From NCBI GenBank assembly GCA_903893315.1, contig CAITLU010000013.1, positions 219,026 through 283,025 of the forward strand: a stretch of 64,000 nucleotides of DNA. Direction: 5' to 3'. The translations under genes were made by a program, and so were the position numbers. Source of the DNA: an uncultured bacterium. GTDB taxonomy: Bacteria > Desulfobacterota > Binatia > UBA1149 > CAITLU01. Within the stretch, counting starts at the first letter, position 1; the number at the start of each line of letters is the position of its first letter. Below, piece by piece: positions 8,535 to 17,146 of this stretch. The notes beneath the pieces are model-generated. The model was not told the DNA's origin and ran no database searches. It worked only from the letters and a program-made list of their open reading frames with translations.

Positions 8535-9602
8535 ATGCCGCCGCTTACTGACCCCAGCGACGTACTCGGCCTGACACTGGCCGAGTACGCCGCTGCGTTG
8601 GGCAAACACCCGGTGGCCGTGCGCCCCCAGTACGCGCGTCTGATGCGAGAAGACGGCGCGCTCCTGCCGGTGCCGCTCACGCGGCGCGAAGACGACGGCG
8701 GCCTCATCAAGTTCTGCCTCGGTGCCGGCCCGGTCGGCCAGGGTCTGGAGACCGAATCCGTCATCATTCCGATGAACAGCTACCGCGGAAGCAGCTGGCA
8801 CACGCTGTGCCTGTCGTCGCAGGTCGGTTGCCGCATGGGCTGCACCTTCTGTGAGACCGGACGCATGGGCCTGCTGCACAATTTGACGGCCGCCGAGATC
8901 GTGCGTCAGCGCATCGCGGCTCGCCGTATCATGCTCGAGCGACAACCCGCGCCGGACCGACACTTCCGCTATTTCGCCGACGGCATCCAGAATCTCGTGT
9001 TCATGGGCATGGGAGAGCCGCTCGACAATCTCGACGCCGTGGTGCAGGCGGTGCGCGTTCTCAGCGAACCAGCCGGACTCAATTTTCCACTCGGCCAGAT
9101 CACCGTCTCGACTGTCGGTCGCATCGACGGCCTGCGCGCCCTGGCCCGGCTCCAGTGGCCCAACCTGCGCATCGCCGTTTCGCTGAACGCCGCGAACGAC
9201 GAACTGCGCGAACAACTCATGCCGATAGACAAGAGCATGCCGTTGGCCGACCTGCAGCGTGCGCTCGTCGAATACCCGCTGGCGCGGCGCGGCTATTTCC
9301 TGATCGAGTATGTGCTCATCAAGGACGTCAACGACGCACTCGAACACGCCGATCAGGTCGCCGCCTGGTGCCGCCCGCTACGCTGCGTCGTGAATCTGAT
9401 CCCGTACAACAAGCAACGCGATGCGGTTTACGAAGCTCCCTCCGACGACACGGTGCTCGGCTTCCTGCACCGCCTGCGATCACACGGAGTCTTCGTCAAG
9501 CGTCGCGTCACACAAGGCCGCGACTTGATGGGAGCGTGCGGCCAGATGGGCAATCCGCTGGCGCGCGGACGCCGCGGAGAAGCGGCACCGCTGCCGAAAT
9601 GA
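8535..9602 (+). CDS. RlmN/Cfr-like radical SAM methyltransferase
   Basis: 355 aa. The 4Fe-4S cluster motif is C99-X3-C103-X2-C106 (GCRMGCTFCETGRMG), followed by LTAAEIV and the SAM-binding FMGMGEPLDNLDAV. The C-terminal methyl-carrying cysteine is Cys335 in ACGQMGNP, preceded by KRRVTQGRDLMG. These are the RlmN/Cfr hallmarks (C2/C8 methylation of A2503 of 23S rRNA, and of some tRNA in RlmN). The N-terminal accessory domain is about 25 residues shorter than in E. coli RlmN and poorly alignable, so this may be a separate RlmN-like subfamily. It sits 44 bases after the ThDP enzyme. Confidence 0.82.
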   Translation: MPPLTDPSDVLGLTLAEYAAALGKHPVAVRPQYARLMREDGALLPVPLTRREDDGGLIKFCLGAGPVGQGLETESVIIPMNSYRGSSWHTLCLSSQVGCRMGCTFCETGRMGLLHNLTAAEIVRQRIAARRIMLERQPAPDRHFRYFADGIQNLVFMGMGEPLDNLDAVVQAVRVLSEPAGLNFPLGQITVSTVGRIDGLRALARLQWPNLRIAVSLNAANDELREQLMPIDKSMPLADLQRALVEYPLARRGYFLIEYVLIKDVNDALEHADQVAAWCRPLRCVVNLIPYNKQRDAVYEAPSDDTVLGFLHRLRSHGVFVKRRVTQGRDLMGACGQMGNPLARGRRGEAAPLPK

Positions 9603-9743
9603 CGAGCCGGGCGCACCCGCCACCACCAGGTATCGCAGCGCGCAGGGTGTCGAGCGGATGCGGAAGCAGTTCACGCGCTCAGGCCCGGCGTCAGCCGAGT
9701 ATTGTCGACGCGTGGCCGAATCCTGCCTTCCATCCCTCACCTT

Positions 9744-12164
9744 TCAGTCGGAAGAATCCTTGAACAGCCGGCTGTCATTGCGCGACGACGGCGCCGTGAA
9801 CGTCGCCCCCCAGCACTCGCCCTGGCTGCTTCGCAGTTGCGCGACGACGGATTGATCCTGAGGCAGAGGCAGCGCGGCGACGAAGGACGCGGCGCCCTTG
9901 GTAGTCAGCATGAGGTCGCCGACTCCGCCGGCCTTGGCCGTCAGGTTCACGTCGACCTTGCCAGCCGCGCCGGAATGGTAGCGAAACCCCGATGATCCTC
10001 GGGCTTTCCAGCAACCCGCGACCCCGCACTCCGCCGCCGACGGGACCGCCGCTTCGACTACGACGACCGGTACCGCACCGCTGCTACCGTAGAGGCACAG
10101 CACATAAGCGGTCGACGCCAGAGGATCACCAAACGTCGCCAAAGTGGTCGAGGCCGCGCCCTTCAGTTTCCACTTGATGCCGTCGCTCGTCGTGCCGTTC
10201 GGGTCGGCAACCATCAGCTTCGAGGCACGGGCGCGGGTCGGCGTGTGACAAGCAAGCGACGGCGTCGCCGGACAGTCGAGGACACAGGCGGCGTCACAGC
10301 CATCGCCGCTTGTAAGGTTGCCGTCATCGCACTGTTCGCCGCTGCTGACGACTCCGTTTCCGCAGGCCGTCACTGTGCAATTGCTGTCGCAGCCGTCGCC
10401 GTCGACGGCGTTGCCGTCGTCGCAGGCTTCTGCGCCCGTCACGATGGCGTTTCCGCAGGCCGTCACTGTGCAATTGCTGTCGCAGCCGTCGCCGTCGACG
10501 GCGTTACCGTCGTCGCACTGCTCACAGCCGGGCTCGGCAGTGCCGTCACCGCACACCGCGCTCGAACAGTCCGCGCCGAAAGCGCCCGGAGGACTTGCCG
10601 GGCCTCGCGGCGCGCCGGTGAAATCGCGGGTTACGATGTTGAGCGGATCGCCCGGCGCAGCGGTCGGCGGCGACGGCGCATCGCCGCCCGGAAACGGCGG
10701 CAGCGCGTAAGTGGTAGCGGAATACAGGTTGCCCGCCGGCTGCGGCGAAAAGTTTCCGGCGCCCGCATCGACGAACTGTGGCTCCAACGTGTTGATCGCG
10801 TTATCCGCGACGAGCTGCGCCGCATTGCATGTGGGATTCGAGACCTGACAGCCCTCCCCGGAATCTTCGATACCGAGCGGAAGCGATGCCGGCCCGTTCC
10901 AGATCAAATTGCCGCGAATTTGCAGGTTCGTGTCGGTGCGCGCGGGCGACGGAATGTTCGACGAAGGCGAAGGAGTCTGCGGCCCGTAGATGGCGAACTG
11001 TTGCCAGCGGCTCTGGAAACTCGCCGGATTGTAGACCACGTTGTCGTAGGCGAACACGTTGCGATTCGGGATTGGTTCGCTGCTCCCACCGCTGGTTCCC
11101 CACCCGCCTGCCGCCAGCCGGGCGCCGCAAGCTGCCGTGTCGCCGTCACAGGAACGCGCGCCGTAGACGAACTCGAGCACGTGACTCACCGAACCGACGC
11201 GATACAGGGTGTTGTACGCCAGAAGGATGTTGTAGCCGCCGTTGACACCGATGCCGGCGCCTTCGGTGTCGTGGATTACATTGTTGATGAAGCGGATGTC
11301 GTAGGCTTCGTAGTGCAACCACGGCGAGACCATGTACTCGAAGCCGGTCCCCTGACCGGCTGTATAACCGCCGTTGCCGGAGTCGTAGAATTCGTTTCCT
11401 TCGATACGAAAGCCGGCGCTGCCGCCCTTGGTGTAAAAACCCCAGTCGCCGGAATCGTGGACACGGTTGCCCTGAACGTGACCGTACTGCACCGCAACGA
11501 AGTCGATCGCGTTGTCCCACGCCCCTGAGATATCGCTGTTCTCGATGTAGACGTATTGAGACTGGTTGACCTTGACCCCCTCCTGTACGGCGAAGCTCGC
11601 GGGCGGCATCCCGCGCACCGTCACTTCGTGCAGGAGAAAGTGGTCGCACCGCTCGCAGTGCAGCACGTCGCCACCGGCGGCCGAGACGTTGAGTCCGAGC
11701 AAGTACAGATAGCGGCAGTCGAAGATGTTCAGCGACGGCAGCAGTGCCGTCCCCGGACCGTCGGCCGCTTCGATGACGACGGGGAAAGCGTAGGTCGCGT
11801 GGCGCGATTCAAAATAGACCGGCACCGCGGCTAGAGGATAGGTTCCCGCCACCAGGCGAATGCGATAGCCGCTGCCGCTGAGCGTGGCTCCCATCGGCAC
11901 ACGTCCCCACGCCTCCGACAGAGTCCTCACCGCGGCAATGCGCGTCGCCCCGCTGTTGGCATCGTTGCCGGCCACCGGATCCACCCAGATATCCGCCGTC
12001 ACCGGTGTGCCCTGGTCGAAGTAGCGAAGATCCGCGGTAGCGCCGGCGCCGACGGCCATCATCATCAGCAGCAGCGATGCGCCGGCGGCAACGAAGCCTC
12101 GTCGATTCACTCGCCGGGAACTCAAACTGCGGTCGCCGGACAGGACGAAAATGGTCATGCGCAT
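9744..12164 (-). CDS. Large secreted right-handed beta-helix protein with DUF4215 repeats and a C-terminal module shared with two other proteins
   Basis: 806 aa. The start is ATG 12164, with GAGGAG just upstream. A signal or Tat-like N-terminus contains RRVNRRGFVAAGASLLL. Residues about 45-520 form a parallel beta-helix (pectate-lyase-like fold): DIWVDPVAGNDANSG opens it and repeated N/D-rich turns follow (VHDSGDWGFYTKGG, NVIHDTEGAGIGVNGG). Next come three DUF4215-type Cys repeats (CGDG...CDDGN...GDGCD..C, about 540-630). The last 170 residues contain FGDP...LCLYGSSG, GCWK, GFRYHS and GECWGATF and match the ends of the proteins at 12276-14843 and 59018-60247. Substrate or ligand unknown; polysaccharide binding or cleavage is possible. 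It lies downstream of, and parallel to, the next giant protein. Confidence 0.85.
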   Translation of the reverse strand: MRMTIFVLSGDRSLSSRRVNRRGFVAAGASLLLMMMAVGAGATADLRYFDQGTPVTADIWVDPVAGNDANSGATRIAAVRTLSEAWGRVPMGATLSGSGYRIRLVAGTYPLAAVPVYFESRHATYAFPVVIEAADGPGTALLPSLNIFDCRYLYLLGLNVSAAGGDVLHCERCDHFLLHEVTVRGMPPASFAVQEGVKVNQSQYVYIENSDISGAWDNAIDFVAVQYGHVQGNRVHDSGDWGFYTKGGSAGFRIEGNEFYDSGNGGYTAGQGTGFEYMVSPWLHYEAYDIRFINNVIHDTEGAGIGVNGGYNILLAYNTLYRVGSVSHVLEFVYGARSCDGDTAACGARLAAGGWGTSGGSSEPIPNRNVFAYDNVVYNPASFQSRWQQFAIYGPQTPSPSSNIPSPARTDTNLQIRGNLIWNGPASLPLGIEDSGEGCQVSNPTCNAAQLVADNAINTLEPQFVDAGAGNFSPQPAGNLYSATTYALPPFPGGDAPSPPTAAPGDPLNIVTRDFTGAPRGPASPPGAFGADCSSAVCGDGTAEPGCEQCDDGNAVDGDGCDSNCTVTACGNAIVTGAEACDDGNAVDGDGCDSNCTVTACGNGVVSSGEQCDDGNLTSGDGCDAACVLDCPATPSLACHTPTRARASKLMVADPNGTTSDGIKWKLKGAASTTLATFGDPLASTAYVLCLYGSSGAVPVVVVEAAVPSAAECGVAGCWKARGSSGFRYHSGAAGKVDVNLTAKAGGVGDLMLTTKGAASFVAALPLPQDQSVVAQLRSSQGECWGATFTAPSSRNDSRLFKDSSD
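10356..10517 (-). repeat. Two near-identical 69-bp tandem DNA repeats encoding DUF4215 units
   Basis: Positions 10356-10424 and 10449-10517 differ at one base (ttgccg versus ttaccg). The period is 93 bp and stays in frame, so each copy encodes the same DDGNAVDGDGCDSNC unit. Near-identity at the DNA level shows a recent duplication or gene conversion inside the coding region. Confidence 0.9.
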
Positions 12165-12275
12165 TACTCCTCGGTTCAGGTGAATACGCCGCGGAGCGGA
12201 AAGGGGAAAACGACCGCGATGCCACCGCAACTCCGGCCTTCGCCGTCTGACATACGCGGTTGCTGCTCCGGCCTC

Positions 12276-14843
12276 TCAGCGCAGACGCGAGACGGCGTAG
12301 AACCTTCCGTCTCCGTTGGCGGCAGCGCGGACGACGCGCGAACTCCAACACGATCCGGCGGCGCTCACCCACTGCACCGTCATCGCCGGTTCCATGGCGA
12401 AATAGCGTCCGTCCCGCAGCGGCGTCGGAGGATCGAACTTCTCACGGCAGGGACCGCTGCACCCGACGTTGGCACCGGCCTGGAGCTTGAACGTGGCGGA
12501 AAGGTCGCTGTCGACGACGAGCTTGGCCTGAGAGACACCCTGCGCCGTCCCCGCCCTTGCGTTCAACTTGAAGACCATTCGGCTTGCCGACCAGTGCCGC
12601 GTCCAGGCGGCACCGTCGAGATTGGTCCCGCCGAGGTCGAGGCGGTAGGCAAGTTCCGGGATTCCGCCACTCTCGTCGTAGAGACACAGCGCGAAACCGT
12701 CCCCTGCGCTCGGATCGCCCAGTTCCTCCCGCGACGTCAGATCGAGGTCGCGCTCGCTGCGCCAGGAAGCCGTCAGGCGTTCGGCGACAGCGCCGTCAGC
12801 GGGCAGGTATCCTGCCTCGATCTGAGTCTTAGTGGTGCCGAATTCGTGGCAATCGTCAGCGGGTGCATAGATATGCCGGCACTGACCGTCGACCGGGTCG
12901 CACAGGTCGTTGCTGCAAAGATCGTCGTCTCGGCAGTCGACCTCGGTCTGCCCGCGACACACTCCGCGGTCGCAGCGATCTCCGAGCGTGCAGGCATTGC
13001 CGTCGTCGCACGAAGCGCGGTTGAAACTTACCAGGCACGTCCCGTCCGGCGCGCAGACGCTGTCGGTGCACGGATCGCCGTCATCGCAGGAAGTCTGTCC
13101 GCTCGGCGCACACACGCCGTCGCGGCAGCGGTCGCCGACGCTGCAGGCAAGTCCGTCGTCACACCTGCTGCCGTCGAGTTCGGCAGCGCTGCACGCTTCC
13201 TCTTGTTCGTCGCAGGCCTCGGAGCAGTCCGAGTCGCCGTCACCGTAGCGGGCCACGCACGGATCGCCCTGTCCCAGACAACGTCCGCGCCCATCACAGC
13301 GGTCCTCGACGGTGCAGAACAGCCCGTCGTCGCAGCTGGAACCCGCAGGGTCGACCGCCCGGCACACGTCGCCGAGTTCGTCGCACGACTCAGCGCAATC
13401 GCCGTCCCCGTCGGCGCCGGGACACGGCGTTGCGGTCCCTTCGCAGGTGCCTGCCTGCGTGCACGCATCGATGCGCGTACAGAACTTACCGTCGTCACAG
13501 GCTGCGCCGGGAGCATCGAAAGCCGTGCAATCGTCGGTCGTCTCCTCGCAGGACTCGCTGCAGTCGGCGTCCGCATCGACGCCCGGGCAGGGGTCGCCGG
13601 CGTGCGCAGTGCAGGTTCCGCTCGCGCACTGATCGGTGCCGTTGCAGTAAAGCCCGTCGTCGCAGACCGAACCGTCAGGATCGCGACCGGTGCACGAATC
13701 ATTACCTTCGTCGCAGGACTCGGAGCAATCGCCGTCGCCGTCACTGCCGCGACAAGGATCGCCGTTTCCGCGGCAATGCCCGCCTTCTTCGCAGCGATCG
13801 TCGCGGGTACAGAAGAGTCCGTCGTCGCAGGCGTTGCCGGCCGGCAGCACTTTGCAGAACGACGAGCAGCAATCGCCGTTCAGATTGTTGCCGTCGTCGC
13901 ACTCTTCTCCAGGATCGACGACGCCGTCGCCGCACAACGGAGCCTTACAGTCGGCCAGCGTGCGCGTGATCGTCTGGGCGCCGCCTGCGAATATCTCGCC
14001 GCCCCAGAAACGCCCGACGTAGTCGTTGTGCTGGTTCATGACGATGCGGCCCGGCGTGAAGAACTGTCCGACGATGTGCGCCCGAGTCGAGGCTCCGGTT
14101 CCCTGGCCGAACTCGAAGGCTGCGGCGTTGGGCGCAGGTGACGGCGTGACGCCGAACGCGATCCAGCGCGCCGCGCAGGCCCCTTCGCCGACAATCTGCG
14201 CGCGTACGCTGGTGGACATGAAGTCGCGCAGCAAGATGACGTTGTCGGCGTGAACCTGCACCGACGCGCCCGGATGAACGTGGATGCTGCACAGTTCATA
14301 GCGACCGCCGGGCGCCAGGATCAGGGTCTGATCGTGCGCGACATCGACGACGCGGTAGCGCCCCGGCGCCAGCGCGTACGGCGAGTTGGCGGCAGTTACG
14401 GTCACGTCATCGACGCCGCACTCGACAACCGCCGGCGACGGCCAGTCGATGTCCGAAACCACGGCGCCGCCCAGCGCTGCGACGGGGTGCGCGAGCGAAA
14501 CTTCGCTTTCGAGCGAAGTCGAGTCGGCGAACACGAAATTGAGGCTGGAGCCTGCTACCGCAGTGACCCTCGGCGCCGCAACGTAACTCTCCAGCCCGTC
14601 GGCCGCAGTGGGCGCGGTGATCGCCAGCACGCCCTGGTTGACGCCGACCGCGCCGCGCTCCGGCATCGAAACCGCGCCACCCCACTCGATGCCGTAGCGG
14701 CCGAACAGCGCGTAACGACCGATGTCGCGGACCAGCACGGGCGGCGTCTCTGCCGCCGGCGCGGACTCTGCCGGAGCGCTGAACGCGAGCACCGTCGCTG
14801 CAAAAAACCAATGGAGACGGGTTGTTCTGAACGCGTTGGCCAT
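12276..14843 (-). CDS. Large secreted Cys-rich repeat protein with C-terminal shared module
   Basis: 855 aa from ATG 14843, with GGAGGA 7 bases upstream and a signal peptide (LHWFFAATVLAFSAPAESA). Residues about 30-300 are a beta-rich domain with no Cys repeats. A DUF4215 unit follows (CGDGVVDPGEECDDGN), then about eight Cys-rich units of roughly 40-50 residues. These alternate 'CDDGLFC...D.C...G.C' with 'DPC.G.DGDGDCSESCDE', resembling Myxococcus-type Cys-rich and disulfide-knot repeats. The C-terminal about 200 residues carry LGDP...LCLYDESGG and GSCWSSRV, matching the module in the neighbouring beta-helix protein. Probably a surface or extracellular disulfide-stabilised stalk or binding protein. 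It precedes the beta-helix gene by 111 bases on the same strand. Confidence 0.82.
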   Translation of the reverse strand: MANAFRTTRLHWFFAATVLAFSAPAESAPAAETPPVLVRDIGRYALFGRYGIEWGGAVSMPERGAVGVNQGVLAITAPTAADGLESYVAAPRVTAVAGSSLNFVFADSTSLESEVSLAHPVAALGGAVVSDIDWPSPAVVECGVDDVTVTAANSPYALAPGRYRVVDVAHDQTLILAPGGRYELCSIHVHPGASVQVHADNVILLRDFMSTSVRAQIVGEGACAARWIAFGVTPSPAPNAAAFEFGQGTGASTRAHIVGQFFTPGRIVMNQHNDYVGRFWGGEIFAGGAQTITRTLADCKAPLCGDGVVDPGEECDDGNNLNGDCCSSFCKVLPAGNACDDGLFCTRDDRCEEGGHCRGNGDPCRGSDGDGDCSESCDEGNDSCTGRDPDGSVCDDGLYCNGTDQCASGTCTAHAGDPCPGVDADADCSESCEETTDDCTAFDAPGAACDDGKFCTRIDACTQAGTCEGTATPCPGADGDGDCAESCDELGDVCRAVDPAGSSCDDGLFCTVEDRCDGRGRCLGQGDPCVARYGDGDSDCSEACDEQEEACSAAELDGSRCDDGLACSVGDRCRDGVCAPSGQTSCDDGDPCTDSVCAPDGTCLVSFNRASCDDGNACTLGDRCDRGVCRGQTEVDCRDDDLCSNDLCDPVDGQCRHIYAPADDCHEFGTTKTQIEAGYLPADGAVAERLTASWRSERDLDLTSREELGDPSAGDGFALCLYDESGGIPELAYRLDLGGTNLDGAAWTRHWSASRMVFKLNARAGTAQGVSQAKLVVDSDLSATFKLQAGANVGCSGPCREKFDPPTPLRDGRYFAMEPAMTVQWVSAAGSCWSSRVVRAAANGDGRFYAVSRLR

Positions 14844-15198
14844 GGTCGGATCCTCCGCGTCATCGACTACGCCGTTTGCCGTCGCAGCGTCGATGCCATC
14901 GCCGTCATAGCGGCCGCCCCGAGCGGCCCCGCGCGCACGAAATGCCATTTCTGTCATGGGACACGCGCTCGACAGCCACCACACGTCGAGGGGCGGAGCC
15001 GGGGCATGTGCGCCGACATCTACGTCGATGATCGTGCCGCAGGCTTCCGGCGACTCTTTACGCAGCGGCCGGCCTCGGCCCGCGACCCGGGAGACGGATT
15101 TTGCGCGCCGTCGCCGGTGCCGCTCCGCTGCCATCCTCCGAGCCGGGACCACGGTTTCCGGTTCGATTCGCGGGGCCAGGACCGTTATAGAAACGCGG
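14844..15198. other. Divergent intergenic region
   Basis: These 355 bases separate the Cys-rich protein (minus) from the CDP-alcohol phosphotransferase-like gene (plus). The region is very GC-rich with several short self-complementary GGCC/GCGG stretches. I see no recognisable gene. A reading frame continuous with the plus-strand gene exists, but its predicted residues are Arg/Ser-rich and look non-coding. It probably holds both promoters. Confidence 0.4.
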
Positions 15199-16389
15199 GT
15201 GAACGGCGAGACCCTGGTCATCATGGTCAGCGGACGGGGCGCGCTGGCCCGTCTGGCCGGCGTTCCGTCGGTTCTGCGCCACCTGGCCACGGCACGTCAG
15301 CTCGGCATGGCGAGCGTCGCGGTCTTTCCCGCTTCGATGCGCGCTCTGGGTGCCGAAGTTTCCGGTCTGATCGGCGTCGCGACGCGGTGCCTGTCCTCCG
15401 ACCAGTTCCAGCGCGAAGGAAACGACGACGATCTGGTCACCGTGGTAAGCGCCGAGTGGTACCTGGCGCCGTCGCCGCTGCGCGGGCGCCGCGAGCGCCG
15501 GATCATCACCAAGGTTTGCGACCGCGGCGTCGTCTCTGCGCCGCTTGCCCGCGTCACGCTCGGCGAAGCCAAGCGAGTCGCGAGAAATCTCGAGATCGAA
15601 CCCGCGGCTGCCGGTCTGGCCAGACTCATCGACACGGACGTCGCCGTCGTCGATCTTGCGCCGCGCTACGCGCAGCGCCTGAGCGACAACGTTTCGACCA
15701 GACACGCCGAAAACAAACTCGTCGATACCCTGTTCGGTCCCAATCGCGGACTGAGCCTGGTGCGCGTCAAACGCCGCCTCGCGCCGATGCTGGCGCGTGC
15801 GCTCGCACACACCGCGCTGGGGCCGCTTGGAATTGCGGTTATCAAACTCGTCATCGGCCTCTGCGCTGCCTGGGTGATCGGAAGTCCCGGCTATCGCGCC
15901 GGAGTTGCCGGCGCCGTTCTCTACTTTGCGTCGAGAATCATCGGCGCGGCGGGCGCGGTGCTGGCAAGAGTCGGCCTGCGCGACAACGAGATTCGCGAGA
16001 AGCTCGACCTGGCCGGCGATACAGTAGTCCACGTCGCGGTTCTGTGGAGCCTGGCCGGAGGGCCGGCCCGTGGCCAGGCGGCGATTGCGCTGGCCGCGAT
16101 CGCCACCATCGGCGTGCTCGCCAGTACCGCGGTCGCCTACGTCTTCGTCCTTCAGGAGTTGTGGGCTACGCGCGGACGCGACGATCGCGACGGTCCCACC
16201 AGCGACGAGTTCGTCGCGCGCTTCACGCAACGCGACGGCATCGCTTATGCGGTGGTGTTTGCCGCGTTGATCGGGCGCCTCGACCTGTTCCTGCTCGCGG
16301 CCGCGCTGGCCAGCCATCTCTTCTACTTGCTGTGGCTCATCGCCCGGCAGCGACGCCGCGGCACTCTGCAACTGCGTCGCGCCACCTGA
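15199..16389 (+). CDS. Nucleotidyltransferase-like / degenerate CDP-alcohol phosphotransferase fusion membrane protein
   Basis: 396 aa. The N-terminal 170 residues resemble a weakened NTP-transferase domain: a beta strand and loop (VIMVSGRGALARLAG) followed by SVLRHLATARQLGMASV. The C-terminal half has four to five membrane segments and aligns to CDP-alcohol phosphotransferases of the inositol-phosphate cytidylyltransferase/DIPP-synthase type. The canonical motif DGX2ARX8GX3DX3D reads GAVLAR...R...D270...D274 here, so the first Asp-Gly pair (252-253) and the Gly at 266 are lost while A256-R257, D270 and D274 remain. It may be inactive or have a changed reaction. GTG 15199 is the chosen start; this is not certain. 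It ends 10 bases before ccmA. Confidence 0.6.
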   Translation: MNGETLVIMVSGRGALARLAGVPSVLRHLATARQLGMASVAVFPASMRALGAEVSGLIGVATRCLSSDQFQREGNDDDLVTVVSAEWYLAPSPLRGRRERRIITKVCDRGVVSAPLARVTLGEAKRVARNLEIEPAAAGLARLIDTDVAVVDLAPRYAQRLSDNVSTRHAENKLVDTLFGPNRGLSLVRVKRRLAPMLARALAHTALGPLGIAVIKLVIGLCAAWVIGSPGYRAGVAGAVLYFASRIIGAAGAVLARVGLRDNEIREKLDLAGDTVVHVAVLWSLAGGPARGQAAIALAAIATIGVLASTAVAYVFVLQELWATRGRDDRDGPTSDEFVARFTQRDGIAYAVVFAALIGRLDLFLLAAALASHLFYLLWLIARQRRRGTLQLRRAT

Positions 16390-16399
16390 ACGTGACCGC

Positions 16400-17140
16400 G
16401 TGCGGTCCGGCACCATCGAGGATGACGGCTTGAACGACGACCGTGCGGTTTCAGCCAGGGGACTCGAGCGACGCTTCGGAGCGGTGCCGGTGCTGCGCGG
16501 TCTGGATCTCGAAGTCGCGCGCGGCCAGGCCGTGGCCGTGTTCGGCCCCAACGGTGCCGGCAAGAGCACGCTGCTGAGAACGCTGGCCGGACTGCTGCGC
16601 GCCGACCGCGGAAGTGTCAGTGTCTTCGGCAACGAACTGCCGGCGGGCAGCGAACTGCGCCGGCGCATCGGCTACCTCGGCCACGAATCGTTCTTGTACC
16701 GCGACCTCAGCGCTCGCGAGAACCTCTCCTACTACGCGCGCCTGTTCTCCATCGACCCGGATCAGGTGGTGCAAGCTGCGCTCGTCGAGGTCGGACTCGA
16801 TCGCTTCGCCGAACGCCGCGTCGCGACTTTCTCGCGCGGCATGCTGCAACGCCTCGCTCTGGCGCGCGTACTCCTTCACGATCCCGACCTGCTGCTTCTT
16901 GACGAACCGCTGACCGGACTCGATCCCCAGGGTGGTGAACTTCTGGCCGCGATGCTTGTAGAAAGACGCAAACGGGGCGTGACGATCCTGATGGCCACGC
17001 ACGATATCGAACGGGCGCTGGCGTGCTCGACGCGGGCGCTGGTGCTGACGCGCGGCCGCGTGGCATGGGACAGCGCCGATCATCTTCCCGGCGCGTCGGA
17101 AATGGCCGACCTCTACAGCCGCACCGTGGCGGCGGCCTGA
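16400..17140 (+). CDS. ccmA: Haem exporter ATP-binding protein CcmA
   Basis: ABC ATPase of the cytochrome c maturation system I, which with CcmB releases holo-CcmE. Walker A GPNGAGKST is at residues 49-57, the signature FSRGMLQR at about 144-151, Walker B LLLLDEPLTGLD after it, and the H-loop in MATHDIE. The family-typical VFGNELP and IGYLGHESFLY confirm CcmA rather than a generic ABC protein. The start is either GTG 16400 or, with a better spaced GAGG, TTG 16430, which would remove a 10-residue tail. The next gene, ccmB, begins 6 bases after the stop. Confidence 0.93.
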   Translation: MRSGTIEDDGLNDDRAVSARGLERRFGAVPVLRGLDLEVARGQAVAVFGPNGAGKSTLLRTLAGLLRADRGSVSVFGNELPAGSELRRRIGYLGHESFLYRDLSARENLSYYARLFSIDPDQVVQAALVEVGLDRFAERRVATFSRGMLQRLALARVLLHDPDLLLLDEPLTGLDPQGGELLAAMLVERRKRGVTILMATHDIERALACSTRALVLTRGRVAWDSADHLPGASEMADLYSRTVAAA

Positions 17141-17146
17141 ACGACG

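Noticed and set aside
10356-10517. CRISPR-like short repeats
   Set aside because: Only two copies, in frame, inside a coding sequence, with no spacers or cas genes.
12180-14141. A 653-residue open frame on the plus strand opposite the Cys-rich giant protein
   Set aside because: The high GC and repeated codons of the real minus-strand gene keep the opposite frame open. Its residues show no domain, and the minus strand has a signal peptide, RBS and coherent repeats.
12276-14843. Eukaryotic contamination because of EGF-like Cys repeats
   Set aside because: The gene has a bacterial RBS, signal peptide and neighbours and uses DUF4215-type units typical of delta-like bacteria.
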